Positions 25,128-32,671 of a stretch of DNA of 64,000 nucleotides are shown one piece after another. Positions within the stretch are counted from its first letter, which is position 1, and each line of letters begins with the position of its first letter. The stretch comes from Aquilonibacter sp963703325 (GTDB lineage Bacteria; Vulcanimicrobiota; Vulcanimicrobiia; Vulcanimicrobiales; Vulcanimicrobiaceae): contig OY969805.1 in assembly GCA_963703325.1 (NCBI GenBank), positions 2,604,001-2,668,000 of the forward strand. Direction: 5' to 3'. Under the pieces are notes generated by a model. It did not search any database and was not told the DNA's origin. It was given only the letters and a program-made list of their open reading frames with translations. The translations under genes were made by a program, and so were the position numbers.

Positions 25128-26390
25128 CTATCGTTCGCGCCCGCGTTGCACCTGCAGCGCCTTTGCCGGAAAGACGAGTTGCGAGAGCAGGAGTCCGGCG
25201 ACGAGCTGCACTGCCGCAAATGTCGCGTTACTCGCGAACGTGAACGCGCTTGAAATATTGTGCTGGAAGGCGAAGAGCACGCTTTCGTAACTGAGGCTTC
25301 CGGGCACGAGTACGAGCAACGCCGGAACGAGCATCAGCGCCTGCGGCAAGCGCAGGACGCGCGCGCCGACATTGGCGACAATGCCGCACAAGAACGCCGA
25401 GATAAAGGCCGAGATCGAGTGCACCTGCGTCCCGCCGAGCAGATGCGAAGTAAACAACGCGACGAAACAGGAGGCGAAGACCCACACGAAGTCGCGCGCG
25501 CGTGAGTCGAGATCGATGGAGATGCCGATCGCCATCAACAGCGCAGCAATGATCCAAAGATGGCTTGGGACTGCGTGCGGCGTCACGTCACCGGTGCGCA
25601 GCAGGGCTGGACCAATCACCGCAAAGCCGAGGAACGCGCCGCACCCCAGCTCGAGCAACACCATGAGCACCCGCCCCAAGCGCGCCATACCGGCGACTAA
25701 ATCGCCGTTGGCGAGTTCGTGCAGCGCGAGGGTGAGCGAGTACCCCGGCAATAACACGACGACGCCGGCGACGATCGAAATGTAGATGTTAGTCGGGCCG
25801 AAGATCTGCGAAAACGCTGCGACGATCAGGGTTGCCGCAAACGCCGCGATCGCTTCGAACAGGCGCGCGACGATCGGGACGCGTTCGGCCACCGCGGAAA
25901 CGATGCCGGTGAAAAACCCGATGCATCCCGCAACCGTGAGTTCGCGTGCGCCGCCGCCGAGCAGTATAGCAACGCCGACCGCGAGCAATGTGAGCGCCGG
26001 AACCTCCCAAGCCGCGTTGCGGCCGGGCCAGCGGCGGTCGACCTCATTCACGGCGACGCTCGCTTCGCGATAGTCGATCTTGCCGGCGCGCAGATCGTCG
26101 TAGATCGCGTTGAGCACCGTCAGGCGGCGCAGATTCACGCGTCCCGGCGGCAGCCGCAACATCACCAGCTTTTGGTTCCAATTCGGACCGACCGCGATCG
26201 TGATCTGCGTCGGCAGCGCAAAGACTTGCATCGTCAGCCCGATCGTCGCCGCAATGTCGGTCAGCGTTTCTTCGAGCCCGTCGGTTGCGACGCCGGCACG
26301 ATGGAGCTCGCGCGCCATCGTCGCCAAGAACACGGCTTTGGGATCATCGGCGATCGCCGAGATGGCGGCGGGCTGTGGCGAATCGTTCAT
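25128..26390 (-). CDS. ThrE-type threonine/serine exporter family protein (fused two-domain form)
   Basis: A 420-residue inner-membrane protein. Residues about 20-130 form the soluble N-terminal ThrE (DUF1212) part with ELHRAGVATDGLEETL and LNAIYDDLRAGKIDYREA. It is followed by about ten membrane segments covering both the ThrE and ThrE_2 regions that are separate proteins (YjjP, YjjB) in some bacteria. The conserved GGGARELTVAG and VPGSLSYESVL regions are visible. Start ATG 26390; the frame is open further upstream through the rpsT region but that part is a shadow. It lies behind the rpsT terminator, so it likely has its own promoter. Confidence 0.85.
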   Translation of the reverse strand: MNDSPQPAAISAIADDPKAVFLATMARELHRAGVATDGLEETLTDIAATIGLTMQVFALPTQITIAVGPNWNQKLVMLRLPPGRVNLRRLTVLNAIYDDLRAGKIDYREASVAVNEVDRRWPGRNAAWEVPALTLLAVGVAILLGGGARELTVAGCIGFFTGIVSAVAERVPIVARLFEAIAAFAATLIVAAFSQIFGPTNIYISIVAGVVVLLPGYSLTLALHELANGDLVAGMARLGRVLMVLLELGCGAFLGFAVIGPALLRTGDVTPHAVPSHLWIIAALLMAIGISIDLDSRARDFVWVFASCFVALFTSHLLGGTQVHSISAFISAFLCGIVANVGARVLRLPQALMLVPALLVLVPGSLSYESVLFAFQHNISSAFTFASNATFAAVQLVAGLLLSQLVFPAKALQVQRGRER

Positions 26391-26424
26391 ACAAATAAAA
26401 AGCGCTCCGTTCATACGGAGCGCT
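26391..26424 (-). terminator. Rho-independent terminator of rpsT
   Basis: A perfect 9-bp stem, AGCGCTCCG (26401-26409) with CGGAGCGCT (26416-26424), and a 6-base loop. Read on the minus strand it is followed by TTTTATTTGT (26400 down to 26391). It begins 24 bases after the rpsT stop and ends at the ThrE-like start codon, so it separates these two leftward genes. Confidence 0.9.
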
Positions 26425-26448
26425 GTAGAGAGTTCGCGCGCGCAGGCG

Positions 26449-26778
26449 CTACTTCTTGGCGGCGGCTTTGCGCGTAGCGGTCTTGGCCGCAGCGGCTTTG
26501 GCCGTCGATTTCGCCGACTTCGCCTTGACCGGCGCGACGGCTGTCTTCGCAAGGGCTTTGGCTAAGCGCGACTTTTTGCGCGCGGCCTTGTTCTTGTGAA
26601 TCACGCCGCTCTTGGCGGCCTTGTCGAATTGGCTCTCAACCGTCTTCGCGAACTTGGGATCCCGCTCGGTCAGCGCCTTTTTGAAAATTGTCTTCAAGCG
26701 CGTCTTACGGTCCTTATTTGCGACCGTGCGCTTCGTGCTCTGGCGGACCCACTTTTCGGCGGCCTTGATGTTCGGCAA
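26449..26778 (-). CDS. rpsT: 30S ribosomal protein S20
   Basis: Small-subunit protein binding 16S rRNA. It has 109 residues with the typical start PNIKAAEKWVRQS, the helix-rich basic core (NKDRKTRLKTIFKKAL) and the conserved HKNKAARKKSRLAK. The C-terminal 25 or so residues are an extra Ala/Lys-rich tail; the usual length is about 87. The start is TTG with AGGAG 7 bases upstream. In E. coli rpsT also uses UUG, which is tied to translational autoregulation, so the weak start may be functional. The gene ends in a clear intrinsic terminator. Confidence 0.96.
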   Translation of the reverse strand: MPNIKAAEKWVRQSTKRTVANKDRKTRLKTIFKKALTERDPKFAKTVESQFDKAAKSGVIHKNKAARKKSRLAKALAKTAVAPVKAKSAKSTAKAAAAKTATRKAAAKK

Positions 26779-26863
26779 AAGAAAACTCCTAGTCGTGTTT
26801 GCTCGGGGGCAACGGCTCGCAGTATAGCAGAGGGGCAGAACCGGTGCAACCTTCGAGCGCGGA

Positions 26864-26905
26864 TCGGCCGAAGGCCGACCGCCATGGGTTCGGCGCAGCC
26901 GAACC
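26864..26905 (-). other. Two short perfect hairpins directly downstream of rsgA
   Basis: TCGGCC-GAA-GGCCGA (26864-26878) and GGTTCGGC-GCA-GCCGAACC (26887-26905) lie right after the rsgA stop at 26909. Neither is followed by a T-run on the minus strand, so they are not standard intrinsic terminators. They may protect the 3' end, act with Rho, or belong to a repeated extragenic family. Confidence 0.5.
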
Positions 26906-26908
26906 TGG

Positions 26909-27787
26909 CTAGGGTGGCTGCGCTAGACTTTTGTAGGAGGTGTATCGGCTGGCCGCGATGCGTCCGTCAGCGACCGCGGCTTGGACGCCGCAGCCCGGCT
27001 CGACCAGATGCGTACAGTCGGTGAAGCGGCAGGTGGCCGCCGGTTCGCGCATCTCGCGAAACCCCTGCACCAGTTCGGACGGGGTAATCCGCCCTAGACC
27101 AAACTCGTTCACGCCCGGACTATCTATAAGGAAGCCGCTCGGGAGGCGGTACAGACGGGCGACGGTCGTCGTTTGGCGCCCGATCCCATGCCGCGAGACC
27201 TCGCCGACGTGCCCCTCGCCGCCGAGCGCCCGGAAGATTGAGCTTTTGCCCACGCCCGAATTTCCGCAGAGTAAGGCATGGCGTCCCTGGAGCGCCTCGC
27301 GGAGCGCTTCGACGTTCTCGCCGGCCTTTGGGTTGAGCACGAGCGTGCGATAGCCGAGGCGCGCGTACAGTTCGCTGAGGTCGCGGGTGGCCGCCGGGTC
27401 GCTCAAATCAGGTTTTGTAAGTACCACCATCGCGTCGATCGATTCCAGTTCAGCAAAGGCGAGTAACTGGTCCAAAGTGACCAATCGCGGCGCCGGATCG
27501 GCCAGTGCGGTCACCGTGGCGAGCGTGTCGACGTTGGCTGCAATCGTCTTGGCACGGCCGTCGAGGGTGCGGCGTTCGAGGTGGAACGTCCGCGGTTCGA
27601 CGCGATCGACAACCGTTTTCTCATCTTCGAGTACGCGAACGTACACGACGTCACCCGGGACCGGCATGAAGCGCTTTCCGGTCTGACGACGCAGTTGGGC
27701 CAGGCGCGGCTGCGTTTCGTCGTCGAGGCAAATCCATGCGGCGTTTTTCCCAGTTGAGACAACTAAAGCGCGGCGTGGGCCATTCAT
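26909..27787 (-). CDS. rsgA: Small ribosomal subunit biogenesis GTPase RsgA
   Basis: Late 30S assembly GTPase with a circularly permuted G domain. From ATG 27787 it has 292 residues. An OB-like N-terminal domain (VPGDVVYVRV) comes first, then G4 as TKPD at 124-127, G1 GNSGVGKSS at 175-183, and G3 DSPG at 222-225. The C-terminal zinc site has Cys253, Cys258, His260 and Cys266. The permuted order G4-G1-G3 is diagnostic. It diverges from the next rightward gene with only 12 bases between starts, so promoters must overlap coding sequence. Confidence 0.94.
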   Translation of the reverse strand: MNGPRRALVVSTGKNAAWICLDDETQPRLAQLRRQTGKRFMPVPGDVVYVRVLEDEKTVVDRVEPRTFHLERRTLDGRAKTIAANVDTLATVTALADPAPRLVTLDQLLAFAELESIDAMVVLTKPDLSDPAATRDLSELYARLGYRTLVLNPKAGENVEALREALQGRHALLCGNSGVGKSSIFRALGGEGHVGEVSRHGIGRQTTTVARLYRLPSGFLIDSPGVNEFGLGRITPSELVQGFREMREPAATCRFTDCTHLVEPGCGVQAAVADGRIAASRYTSYKSLAQPP

Positions 27788-27799
27788 CACAATGATTGC

Positions 27800-28396
27800 A
27801 TGCCTGCCGCGCCTAACCAAATGGGGAGCATCGAGCCCACTATGTCAACCATGTCAGCCTTTAGCATCCGTTTCCAACCCGAAGCCGACGACGCTCTACT
27901 CGCGGAAGCGGACGCTATTGTCCAGCGCTTTGGCGCACGCGTGACGTGGGAACATTCGCCGGCATGCGAGCGCACGTATGGCTTGGTTGAAGGTGCCGAC
28001 GCCGCGTGTGCGTCCGCGTTGCGCGAAGCGACGCGGGCGGCGGTGTTGGATCGGCCGATCATCGCTCTTGCAATTACTCCTAGCCTGGCCGAAGCCTTGC
28101 CTCCGCTCCTGCACGCGCTTGGCGGCCCCGGGCGGCCGGCGGGGGTGCTTTCATGCGAACCGATCGGCGCTACGGCGATCGTCGAGTGGGATCTCGACGC
28201 GACGGCGTTTGACGTCGTGTTGGGTCTGGTCGATATCGAAATCGAGCGCTTTCGCGCGCGGCGCGTCAACGCACTGCTCACGCCGCTGCCATTGCAATGG
28301 TGGACGCGCATCGCCGCGACGGGCCTGCGTTCACCCGACATTACCGTTGCGCGCGTGCTCGAAGAGCAACTCGAGGTGCACGGTGTCCTGGATTAA
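27800..28396 (+). CDS. Conserved-looking protein of unknown function upstream of cdaA
   Basis: A 198-residue soluble protein, with in-frame ATG alternatives at 27821, 27842 and 27851 and no clear ribosome site for any. Composition and codon use match its neighbours. It contains no motif I recognise; visible stretches include FQPEADDALLAEADAIVQRF, VEWDLDATAFDVVLGLVDIE and PLPLQWWTRIA. Its last 14 bases overlap the cdaA start, so it is probably the first gene of the c-di-AMP operon and may affect that pathway. The overlap with cdaA is the best support that it is expressed. Confidence 0.6.
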   Translation: MPAAPNQMGSIEPTMSTMSAFSIRFQPEADDALLAEADAIVQRFGARVTWEHSPACERTYGLVEGADAACASALREATRAAVLDRPIIALAITPSLAEALPPLLHALGGPGRPAGVLSCEPIGATAIVEWDLDATAFDVVLGLVDIEIERFRARRVNALLTPLPLQWWTRIAATGLRSPDITVARVLEEQLEVHGVLD

Positions 28397-29282
28397 CTCG
28401 CTCTTCAGTTATATCGGGATCACCGATGTCTTCGATATCGTTGCGACGAGCGTGCTGATTTACTACGCGTTACTGCTGATTCGCGGAACGCGGGCGGTGC
28501 AGATCATCACCGGGTTTTTCGTCTTGGCCGGCCTGCTTGGGTTGGCCAATTTGCTGCACTTGTATCTGCTCGGTGCGATTCTCCAATTCTTGGTGTTGGG
28601 CGGCGCGGTCGCATTGGCGGTCGTCTTCCAGCCCGAGCTGCGACGCGCGCTCGAACAGATCGGGCGCGGCGGTTTGCTGCACATCGGCGAAGAGACGACC
28701 GATTGGATGCGCCCCGAGGACAAATCGATCTCGACGCTAGCGCACGCGGCGTTTCTCCTTTCGCGCAATAAGCTCGGCGGCCTGATCGTCATCGAACAGC
28801 AGAGCGGACTCAAAGAGTTCGCCGAGAGCGGTACGGCGCTGCATGCCGAGCTTTCGGAGGAACTGCTGCTCGCGATCTTTATGCCGCGTTCGCCGCTGCA
28901 CGACGGCGCGGCCATCGTGCGCGAAAATACGATCGAGGCGGCCGGATGCTTCTTGCCGCTGGCCGAAGCGCGCCTAGCGGAACGCCGCATCGGTACTCGC
29001 CATCGCGCAGCGCTCGGACTCACCGAGCAGACCGATGCCGTCGTGATCGTGGTTTCCGAAGAAACGGGTGCCATCTCGATTGCGCGCGAGGGGAAGCTTT
29101 CGCGTCCATTGGAAGAAGAAGCGCGGCTCGTCAAGGTGCTGCTCGCAGTGACCCGGCCGCCGCGCGACCGGCGCAGCTTCGCGCGCACCGACGTCGTTTC
29201 GCAGATCCGGGCGCGTCTCGCGCCGCAGAAGAACAACAAGGAAAGCCTTCGTGCAGATCATCCGAAAGAACTTCGGACTTAA
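28383..29282 (+). CDS. cdaA: Diadenylate cyclase CdaA
   Basis: Makes c-di-AMP from two ATP at the inner face of the membrane. GTG 28383 with GAGG (28373-28376) 6 bases upstream gives 299 residues. Three N-terminal membrane helices span about residues 10-80. The DAC domain follows with the catalytic DGA at 174-176 (PLHDGAAIV) and RHR at 206-208 (GTRHRAALGL). The C-terminal 40 residues are basic and variable. It overlaps its upstream neighbour by 14 bases and cdaR by 32 bases. The order cdaA-cdaR-glmM matches that known in Firmicutes. Confidence 0.96.
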   Translation: MSWINSLFSYIGITDVFDIVATSVLIYYALLLIRGTRAVQIITGFFVLAGLLGLANLLHLYLLGAILQFLVLGGAVALAVVFQPELRRALEQIGRGGLLHIGEETTDWMRPEDKSISTLAHAAFLLSRNKLGGLIVIEQQSGLKEFAESGTALHAELSEELLLAIFMPRSPLHDGAAIVRENTIEAAGCFLPLAEARLAERRIGTRHRAALGLTEQTDAVVIVVSEETGAISIAREGKLSRPLEEEARLVKVLLAVTRPPRDRRSFARTDVVSQIRARLAPQKNNKESLRADHPKELRT

Positions 29283-29922
29283 AGTTCTCTCGCTCGCGCT
29301 CGCCGTCATCGGCTGGGCGTATTTTCGTTACGCCGCCAATCCCGTGCTTGCCGCCCGCTTCGACCAGCAATTCTCCGTTCCGATCGTGACGGCGAATCTT
29401 CCGGTTGGGTATATTGCGCGCTTTGCTGATAAGGAAGCGGTCGTGACGGTGACGAGCCGGCGCGGTGAGCCGGCGGTGAAACCCGACGAGATCAAGGCCG
29501 TGCTCGATCTGTACGACAAGACCGCGGGGGTCTACAACATTCCGGTGCAACTCGTCGCGCCCAACGTCGTGGTGCAGAGCCTCAGTCCGGCATCGGTCAG
29601 TCTTACGGTCGAAAAAATCGACCAGCGCAGCTTCCCGCTCGCCTTTCATTACATGAGCGCGCAGCAAACCAACGTCGTCGTGGAGAACGCACGGATGATG
29701 CCGGCAGACGTTTTGGTTCAGGGCCCACAGGACGCGCTCTCGCAGGTGAGCGCAATTCGCGTCGACGTCGCGATGCCGCAGTCACCGCAGTCCGTCGACG
29801 AAATGGTGCGGCCGGTCCCGGTCAACGCCGGCGGCGCCGAAGTTGGCGAACTGGAAGTCTCGCCCGACCTTATCCGCGTGCGCATCGATTTCGTTCAGGG
29901 TACGGGCACCAAGAAACCGTGA
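29251..29922 (+). CDS. cdaR: YbbR-domain protein, CdaA regulator CdaR
   Basis: Membrane-anchored extracytoplasmic regulator of CdaA. One N-terminal helix (FGLKVLSLALAVIGWAYF) is followed by about two YbbR beta-domains, visible as FSVPIVTANLPVGYIARF, VTVTSRRGEPAV and later VNVVVEN-like and VLVQGPQDALSQV segments. The 223-residue length is shorter than B. subtilis CdaR, which carries four YbbR domains. The GTG start lies within the end of cdaA and its stop overlaps glmM by 4 bases (GTGA), so all three are translationally coupled. Confidence 0.9.
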   Translation: MQIIRKNFGLKVLSLALAVIGWAYFRYAANPVLAARFDQQFSVPIVTANLPVGYIARFADKEAVVTVTSRRGEPAVKPDEIKAVLDLYDKTAGVYNIPVQLVAPNVVVQSLSPASVSLTVEKIDQRSFPLAFHYMSAQQTNVVVENARMMPADVLVQGPQDALSQVSAIRVDVAMPQSPQSVDEMVRPVPVNAGGAEVGELEVSPDLIRVRIDFVQGTGTKKP

Positions 29923-31271
29923 GGGCGCACTTCGGCACCGACGGGGTGCGCGGCGTCGCCAACGACGATCTCACGCCCGAACTGGCCTTTGCCATCGGCC
30001 GTGCCGGCGCGACCGCGCTAGCGCACGAGAGCGAGGGGCATCGCCCGGTGATCGTGGGCCGCGATACGCGGCTGTCCGGCACGATGCTGGAGGCGGCAAT
30101 CGTTGCGGGCATCACCTCGGTCGGACGCGACGTGTTGCAAGTCGGAATCGTTCCGACGCCCGCGGTCGCGCGCATCACCGTCGCCGAAGGCGCGGCCGCC
30201 GGCGTGATGATCAGCGCCTCGCACAATCCGATCGCGGACAACGGCATCAAGTTCTTTGGTCCCGATGGGTTCAAGCTTTCCGACGACCTCGAGCATGAGA
30301 TCGAATCGCTGATGGAGCGCGAGGATCTTCCGCGTCCGACCGGGACCGGCGTCGGCGTCGCGCGCACGGCGCAAAATCTCGGCAAGTATTACTACGACGA
30401 ACTCTATGGTACGGGCGCCGATCTGCGCGGACTGCGCGTGGTGGTCGACGGCGCGTTTGGTGCCGCGTACGCGATGGCGCCGTACGCGCTGCGTAAACTG
30501 GGCGCTGAGGTTATCGAGATCAATTGCGAGAATGACGGCGCGCGAATCAACGTGGAGTGCGGCGCGACGCACCTTGGGCCGTTGCAGTCCGCAGTCGAGC
30601 GGGCGACCTCCGATGCTGACGGCAGCGTGGTCGGCGTGGCGTTTGACGGTGACGGCGACCGTGCGCTTTTCGTCGACGAAACGGGAGCGATCGTCTCGGG
30701 CGACCACGTGATGTTTGCCATCGGATGTGCGCTGCACGCACTCGGCGTGCTGGCGCACGACACGATCGTCGGGACGGTGATGAGCAACATCGGGTTTGAG
30801 CGCGCGCTTGGACGCGCCGGGATCGCGCTCGTGCGCACCGCGGTCGGCGATCGCTACGTGCTCGAACGCATGCAATCAGGGGGCTTCGTCTTGGGGGGCG
30901 AGCAGTCGGGGCACATCATCGACCTGCGCCGCAACACAACCGGCGACGGGCCGATGACCGCGGTGACGCTCTTCGGCCTCATGCGCGAGCACGGCGCGAC
31001 GCTGCACGAACTCGTGCGCGACGTGGTGGTCGCGCCGCAAGTGCTGGTCAACGTTCGCACGCCGCATAAGAACGTGCTCGAAGTTGCGACCGTGCGCGAG
31101 GCGATTGCGCAGGCCGAATCCGAACTTGCGGGCGCGGGACGACTGCTGATCCGGCCCTCGGGGACCGAGCCGCTGATCCGGGTTATGGCTGAGGGTGACG
31201 ACCGCGACGCGATCGAGCGGATCGCGGGCGATTTGGCCCGGCACATCGAGCAAGCAGCCGCCTTTTTGTAA
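29919..31271 (+). CDS. glmM: Phosphoglucosamine mutase
   Basis: Interconverts glucosamine-6-phosphate and glucosamine-1-phosphate on the way to UDP-GlcNAc for peptidoglycan. It has 450 residues. The phosphoserine loop is SASHNP with active Ser101, the metal loop is DGDGDR, the sugar loop is GEQSGH, and the phosphate loop is RPSGTEP. In Firmicutes GlmM binds and inhibits CdaA, linking wall synthesis to c-di-AMP; the operon here makes the same control likely. Start GTG overlaps the cdaR stop. glmS, which supplies its substrate, lies at 60088-61929. Confidence 0.97.
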   Translation: MRAHFGTDGVRGVANDDLTPELAFAIGRAGATALAHESEGHRPVIVGRDTRLSGTMLEAAIVAGITSVGRDVLQVGIVPTPAVARITVAEGAAAGVMISASHNPIADNGIKFFGPDGFKLSDDLEHEIESLMEREDLPRPTGTGVGVARTAQNLGKYYYDELYGTGADLRGLRVVVDGAFGAAYAMAPYALRKLGAEVIEINCENDGARINVECGATHLGPLQSAVERATSDADGSVVGVAFDGDGDRALFVDETGAIVSGDHVMFAIGCALHALGVLAHDTIVGTVMSNIGFERALGRAGIALVRTAVGDRYVLERMQSGGFVLGGEQSGHIIDLRRNTTGDGPMTAVTLFGLMREHGATLHELVRDVVVAPQVLVNVRTPHKNVLEVATVREAIAQAESELAGAGRLLIRPSGTEPLIRVMAEGDDRDAIERIAGDLARHIEQAAAFL

Positions 31272-31365
31272 AGGCTGAGAAAAGTGGCGGCAGGAGACGT
31301 CCGCCCCACGGTAAACCAAATGGCCCATCCCGCGGGCAATGCCCGTGGGCCCTACGCCTGCACAA

Positions 31366-31487
31366 GAACACTGAATCCGGTCTGGCAGCCGGAGCGGGGG
31401 ACTTCCCCGGGATTAGGGGTGAATGGACCGGTCGGTCCTAGGGCGATCTTTCCCGCCCGAACCCGTCAACTAACCTCGCAAGTGTCG
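31366..31487 (+). ncRNA. c-di-AMP riboswitch (ydaO/yuaA type)
   Basis: The leader before the NlpC/P60 gene carries the ydaO/yuaA consensus blocks in order: GGAGCGGGGGA (31391-31401), GGGGTGAAT (31416-31424), a GGACC/GGTCC hairpin (31425-31438), TAGGGCGA (31439-31446) and CCGTCAACTAACCTCGCA (31463-31480). The closing helix P1 pairs ACACT (31368-31372) with AGTGT (31481-31485). These blocks match what I know of the B. subtilis ydaO aptamer nearly word for word. The family turns genes off when c-di-AMP binds and often precedes wall hydrolases. It lies just downstream of the operon that makes the ligand. Confidence 0.92.
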
Positions 31488-31492
31488 TGAAA

Positions 31493-31498
31493 GAGGAG
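31493..31498 (+). promoter_or_regulatory. Ribosome binding site deciding the NlpC/P60 start
   Basis: GAGGAG lies 6 bases before TTG 31505, giving a normal signal peptide from the first codon. An upstream in-frame GTG at 31487 overlaps the riboswitch P1 end and has no site. The ribosome site is 8 bases from P1 (31481-31485), close enough to be affected by the aptamer. Confidence 0.7.
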
Positions 31499-31504
31499 CG
31501 TTTC

Positions 31505-32131
31505 TTGCGTCACGCGTTAGCTGCTGGGGCTTTGGCCCTATTGCTGGCCGGATCGTTCGCAAATGCGAGTGCTGAAACCACCACTCGCGCAAAGACAACC
31601 CCGACGGCTTCGAGCGATACGGTAATCAGTCCCGACGTCGCGGAATGGACGTCCCATCTCATCGTCACCACCAAGGCCGAACGCGGTGCTCAGAACGCCG
31701 AGTTTCGTTCGTTTGCCGGCGGCGTGCTTGCACGCACGTCGAAGCTCGCGACGCAGCTCACGCGCAGTGCACTGAAGTTTTTGGGTGTGCCCTACGTTTT
31801 TGGTGGAACCAGTACCAACGGCTTTGACTGCTCCGGCTACGTGCAACACGTGTTTGCGATGCTCGGCATTAGTTTGCCCCGCACCGCCGACGCGCAGTTC
31901 GACGCCGGGCATCGGGTCGTGGGCGGAATAAAACCAGGCGATCTCGTGTTCTTCCAGACCTACGCCGCGGGTGCGTCGCACGTCGGGATTTATCTCGGCA
32001 ACGGCAAGTTCGTGCATGCCAGCTCGAGTCACGGCGTGACGGTATCGAGTCTCTCGGATTCGTACTGGTCGGCACGGTTCATCGGTGCCAAGCGATTCAT
32101 CACCGCCAAGCACCTGGTCGCCAAGCGATAA
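31505..32131 (+). CDS. Secreted NlpC/P60 peptidoglycan endopeptidase
   Basis: Cleaves peptide bonds in peptidoglycan stems, usually D-Glu to diamino acid. From TTG 31505 it has 208 residues: signal peptide at 1-23 (HALAAGALALLLAGSFANASA), a short linker, and an NlpC/P60 domain from about 85. The catalytic Cys109 is in FDCSGYVQ, His159 in SHVGIYLG and the third residue is His171 in FVHASS. No SH3 or LysM binding domain is present. Expression is controlled by the c-di-AMP riboswitch in its leader, so wall cleavage should fall when c-di-AMP is high. Confidence 0.93.
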   Translation: MRHALAAGALALLLAGSFANASAETTTRAKTTPTASSDTVISPDVAEWTSHLIVTTKAERGAQNAEFRSFAGGVLARTSKLATQLTRSALKFLGVPYVFGGTSTNGFDCSGYVQHVFAMLGISLPRTADAQFDAGHRVVGGIKPGDLVFFQTYAAGASHVGIYLGNGKFVHASSSHGVTVSSLSDSYWSARFIGAKRFITAKHLVAKR

Positions 32132-32518
32132 ATTAGCACCCCGCCGGAACGCGTTGTCGCCGAATCGCGCAACGCATCGCTCGCGTACCTTTTCTGGCCG
32201 ACGGCGCTGCTCGAGCAGCTAATGCCACGGCCGGAAGCGTCGAGCTGGTTCCGTTTTCACATGCGGCAAGCTCTTGGGTTCGGCTTACTGTCGAGCGCAA
32301 TCGGGCTTGCCGCATTGTTTTGGCCGCTCGTGCTCAGCGTGCTCGTTGGCAACGTGATGGCGACACTTTGGATCTACGGGCTCGCGATGCTGATCGACCT
32401 CGCGCTCTTGGTTATCTGGCTCTTGCTGGCCCTACGCTATAGCCGGCGGGCCGGCCGCGGCGAGCTCTTCGACGTGCCCTGGGTCGCGCGCCTGACAGGG
32501 ACCTCGGTCCGGAGGTAG
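32132..32518 (+). CDS. DUF4870-like membrane protein without a standard start codon
   Basis: The frame encodes about three membrane helices in the DUF4870/Tic20-like pattern. A first helix (NASLAYLFWPTALLEQL) is followed by SSWFRFHMRQALGFGLL, then two more helices, a basic stretch and RGELFDVPW near the end. The first ATG, at 32222, would remove the whole first helix, yet no ATG, GTG or TTG occurs between it and the TAA of the NlpC/P60 gene at 32129-32131. The frame is the same as that of NlpC/P60. The first codon after the stop is ATT, a rare start. Reinitiation at ATT, stop readthrough or a sequence error could explain this. Confidence 0.6.
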   Translation: MSTPPERVVAESRNASLAYLFWPTALLEQLMPRPEASSWFRFHMRQALGFGLLSSAIGLAALFWPLVLSVLVGNVMATLWIYGLAMLIDLALLVIWLLLALRYSRRAGRGELFDVPWVARLTGTSVRR

Positions 32519-32544
32519 TATTGAGGGCGTCGGCTCCGTAGCAA

Positions 32545-32616
32545 TGGGGTGTCGCCAAGCGGTAAGGCAGCGGGCTTTGAATCCGCCATGCGTTGGTTCG
32601 AATCCAGCCACCCCAG
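32545..32616 (+). tRNA. trnQ: tRNA-Gln (anticodon UUG)
   Basis: A 72-base cloverleaf. The acceptor stem TGGGGTG (32545-32551) pairs fully with CACCCCA (32609-32615), followed by discriminator G. The D-arm contains GCCAAGCGGTAAGGC, the anticodon stem GCGGG/TCCGC encloses loop CTTTGAA with anticodon TTG, and the T-arm is GTTGGTTCGAATCCAGC. The CCA end is not encoded. It matches the usual bacterial Gln pattern closely. Confidence 0.96.
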
Positions 32617-32620
32617 GAAT

Positions 32621-32660
32621 AAAGCCAGCCCATCTTTATGATGGGCTAGCTTTCTACTTT
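32621..32660 (+). terminator. Rho-independent terminator of tRNA-Gln
   Basis: AGCCAGCCCATC and GATGGGCTAGCT form a long hairpin with one mismatch and loop TTTAT, followed by TTTCTACTTT. It begins 5 bases after the tRNA. Confidence 0.8.
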
Positions 32661-32671
32661 GTAGTCGTAGG

